Source: Fistularia commersonii
Lineage: Eukaryota; Chordata; Actinopteri; Syngnathiformes; Fistulariidae
Assembly: GCA_037954325.1 (NCBI GenBank)
Contig: JBBMNZ010000070.1
Span: forward strand, 248,001 to 312,000
Reading direction: 5' to 3'
Length of the DNA stretch: 64,000 nt
The notes under the pieces: generated by a model
What the model saw: the letters and a program-made list of their open reading frames with translations, nothing else
Told to the model about the DNA's origin: nothing
Databases searched by the model: none
Shown: positions 62,501 to 64,000 of the stretch, piece after piece
Layout: each line of letters begins with the position of its first letter
How positions within the stretch are numbered: the stretch's first letter is position 1
Program-made: the position numbers and the translations under genes

Positions 62501-64000
62501 AGTCATTGACACTCTGTTGCAAAAAAGCTTCAACTCAGTGAGATAAACACTTTTTGACCATATGGCTATATCTTTTCAAATTGTTGCAGGATCACAATGA
62601 TTTTGACTTATATTATGCAGAATTAAGCCCTTTTCAACATATTTCAGCACCAGCAAGCTGCTAGAAAGGAATCTTTAGTTATTGACACTCTTTATCAAAA
62701 ACGCTTCAACTCAGTGAGATAAACACTTTTTGACCGTATGGCTATATCTTTTCAAAATGTTGCAGGATCACAATGAATTTGACTTATATTATGCAGAATC
62801 AAGCCCTTTTCAACATATTTCAGCACCAGCAAGCTGCTAGAAAGGAATCTTTAGTTATTGACATTCTGTTGCTAAAAAGCTTCAACTCAGTGAGATAAAC
62901 ACTTTTTGACCATATGGCTATATCTTTTTAAAATGTTGCAGGATCACAATGATTTTGACTAATATTATGCAGAATCAAGCCCTTTTCAACATATTTCAGC
63001 ACCAGCAAGCTGCTAGAAAGGAATCTTTAGTTATTGACACTCTTTATCAAAAAACCTTCAACTCAGTGAGATAAACACTTTTTGACTGTATGGCTATATC
63101 TTTTCAAAATGTTGCATGATCACAATGCTTTTGATTTATATTATGCAGAATCAAGCCCTTTTCAACATATTTAAGCACCAGCAACCTGCTAGAAAAGAAT
63201 CTTTAGTTATTGACACTCTTTTCCAAATACGCTTCAACTCAGTGAGATAAACACTTTTTGATCATATGGTTATATCTTTTTAAAATGTTGCAGGATCACA
63301 ATGATTTTGACTTATATTATGCAGAATCAAGCCCTTTTCAACATATTTCAGCACCAGCAAGCTGCTAGAAAGGAATCTTTAGTTATTGACACTCTGTTGC
63401 TAAAAAGCTTCAACTCAGTGAGATAAACACTTTTTGACCATATGGCTTTATCTTTTTAAAATGTTGCAGGATCACAATGATTTTGACTTATATTATGCAA
63501 AATCAAGCCCTTTTCAACATATTTCAGCACCAGCAAGCTGCTAGAAAGGAATCTTTAGTTATTGACACTCTTTTGCAAAAAAGCTTCAACTCAGTGAGAT
63601 AAACACTTTTTGACCGTATGGCTATATCTTTTCAAAATGTTGCAGGATCACATAGATTTTGACTTATATTATGCAGAATCAAGCCCTTTTCAACATATTT
63701 CAGCACCAGCAAGCTGCTAGAAAGGAATCTTTAGTTATTGACACTCTGTTGCAAAAAAGTTTCAACTCAGTGAGATAAACACTTTTTGACCGTATGGCTA
63801 TATCTTTTCAAAATGTTGCAGGATCACAATGAATTTGACTTATATTATGCAGAATTAAGCCCTTTTCAACATATTTCAGCACCAGCAAGCTGCTAGAAAA
63901 GAATCTTTAGTTATTGACACTCTTTATCAAAAACGCTTCAACTCAGTGAGATAAACACTTTTTGACCGTATGGCTATATCTTTTCAAAATGTTGCAGGAT
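59535..64000. repeat. 25-monomer higher-order unit of family B, copy 2, rearranged and running off the window
   Basis: It matches copy 1 at offset 4400 to about 60660. It then matches at 4224 to about 61290 (one monomer lost, equivalent to about 56265-56440 of copy 1). From about 62171 to the window end it matches at 5105 (five monomers gained, plus one base). Position 64000 corresponds to 58895 of copy 1, so the unit continues beyond the window. Confidence 0.9.
61290..62170. repeat. Five-monomer insertion in copy 2 of the 25-monomer unit (about 881 bp)
   Basis: This stretch has no counterpart at the same place in copy 1. Its first monomers share the order TTTCAGGATCACAATAATTTT, AGTCATTGA and TCAAATTGTTACAGG with 50030-50290, and a similar series occurs near 44230-44460. 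It also carries one extra T in a T7 run near 61339, which accounts for the odd base in the offset. Edges are uncertain by up to about one monomer because both sides are the same repeat. Confidence 0.75.

Larger units (their letters stand above)
39643..64000. repeat. Satellite family B, 176-bp monomers, about 138 copies, running off the window
   Basis: Monomer starts at 39822, 39998 and 40174 are exactly 176 bp apart, and marker distances across the array are nearly always multiples of 176. The order in a monomer is GCTTCAACTCAGTGAGATAA (1-20), a T5 run (25-29), GACCGTATGGC or GACCATATGGC (30-40), TATATCTTTT (41-50), AATGTTGCAGGATCACA (54-70), TTATGCAGAATCAAGCCC (88-104), TTTCAACATATTTCAGCACC (106-125), AGCAAGCTGCTAGAAAGG (126-143) and TTAGTTATTGACACTC (149-164). 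Subtypes differ at the monomer end: TTTATCAAAAACGC, GTTGCAAAAAAGC, GTTGCTAAAAAGC, GTTGCAAAAAAGT and TTTCCAAAGACGC. It aligns to family A without gaps at about 80%, so both come from one ancestral 176-bp unit. GC of a representative monomer is also 61/176. Array end is outside the window. Confidence 0.97.

Noticed and set aside
1..64000. CRISPR array
   Set aside because: The units are 176 bp and joined directly, with no unique spacers between short repeats, and there is no cas gene.
1..64000. Known satellites such as the Arabidopsis 178-180 bp or Brassica 176 bp centromere repeats
   Set aside because: The period is similar, but the sequence does not resemble what I recall of these families. 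I could not run a search, so no name is given.

Overview
The whole 64 kb window is tandem satellite DNA. I see no gene, RNA gene, transposon or other non-satellite interval longer than a few bases. The base unit is 176 bp, about 35% GC in a representative monomer, and every monomer I read runs head to tail in the same orientation. This points to a eukaryotic chromosome, most likely a centromeric or pericentromeric block in a long-read assembly. The role and location are inference; I do not recognise the satellite and cannot name the organism.

There are two related families with the same period and phase. Family A fills 1-39625 (about 225 monomers) and family B fills 39643-64000 (about 138 monomers). 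A hand alignment of one representative monomer of each gives 141/176 matches (80%). The first 50 bp match at 46/50, while monomer positions 51-60 and 121-150 are poorly conserved. The families meet at a single sharp junction, 39626-39653, which carries 6 bp of filler and an 11-bp tandem duplication.

Layout of family A. 1-8710 is a roughly 5.1 kb, 29-monomer block present twice (offset 5098); the second copy has lost 3 monomers. 8771-14838 is a 17-monomer block present twice (offset 2981, later 3124). 14839-18936 holds divergent monomers with no close copy nearby. 18937-29526 is a 7-monomer higher-order repeat (HOR-7, 1236 bp) broken up by 3-monomer cassettes. 29527-39625 is an 11-monomer higher-order repeat (HOR-11, about 1946 bp), with 12- and 13-monomer variants towards its right end. 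HOR-7 and HOR-11 share cassettes, so they are mosaics of one pool of monomer types. A diverged fragment of HOR-7 also sits far away at 4139-5098.

Layout of family B. 39643-55134 is a patchwork of short duplications of 2, 3 and 4 monomers drawn from a handful of monomer subtypes. 55135-64000 holds two copies of a 25-monomer unit with an exact 4400-bp offset; the second copy has lost one monomer and gained about five. Marker-to-marker distances in B are almost always exact multiples of 176, so B is much more length-stable than A.

The sequence records repeated unequal exchange and local amplification: block duplications, whole-monomer gains and losses, one chimeric monomer, and slippage at short T runs. 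All open reading frames of 60-100 codons here are chance products of the repeat. Because 176 is not a multiple of 3, the frame changes with every monomer.
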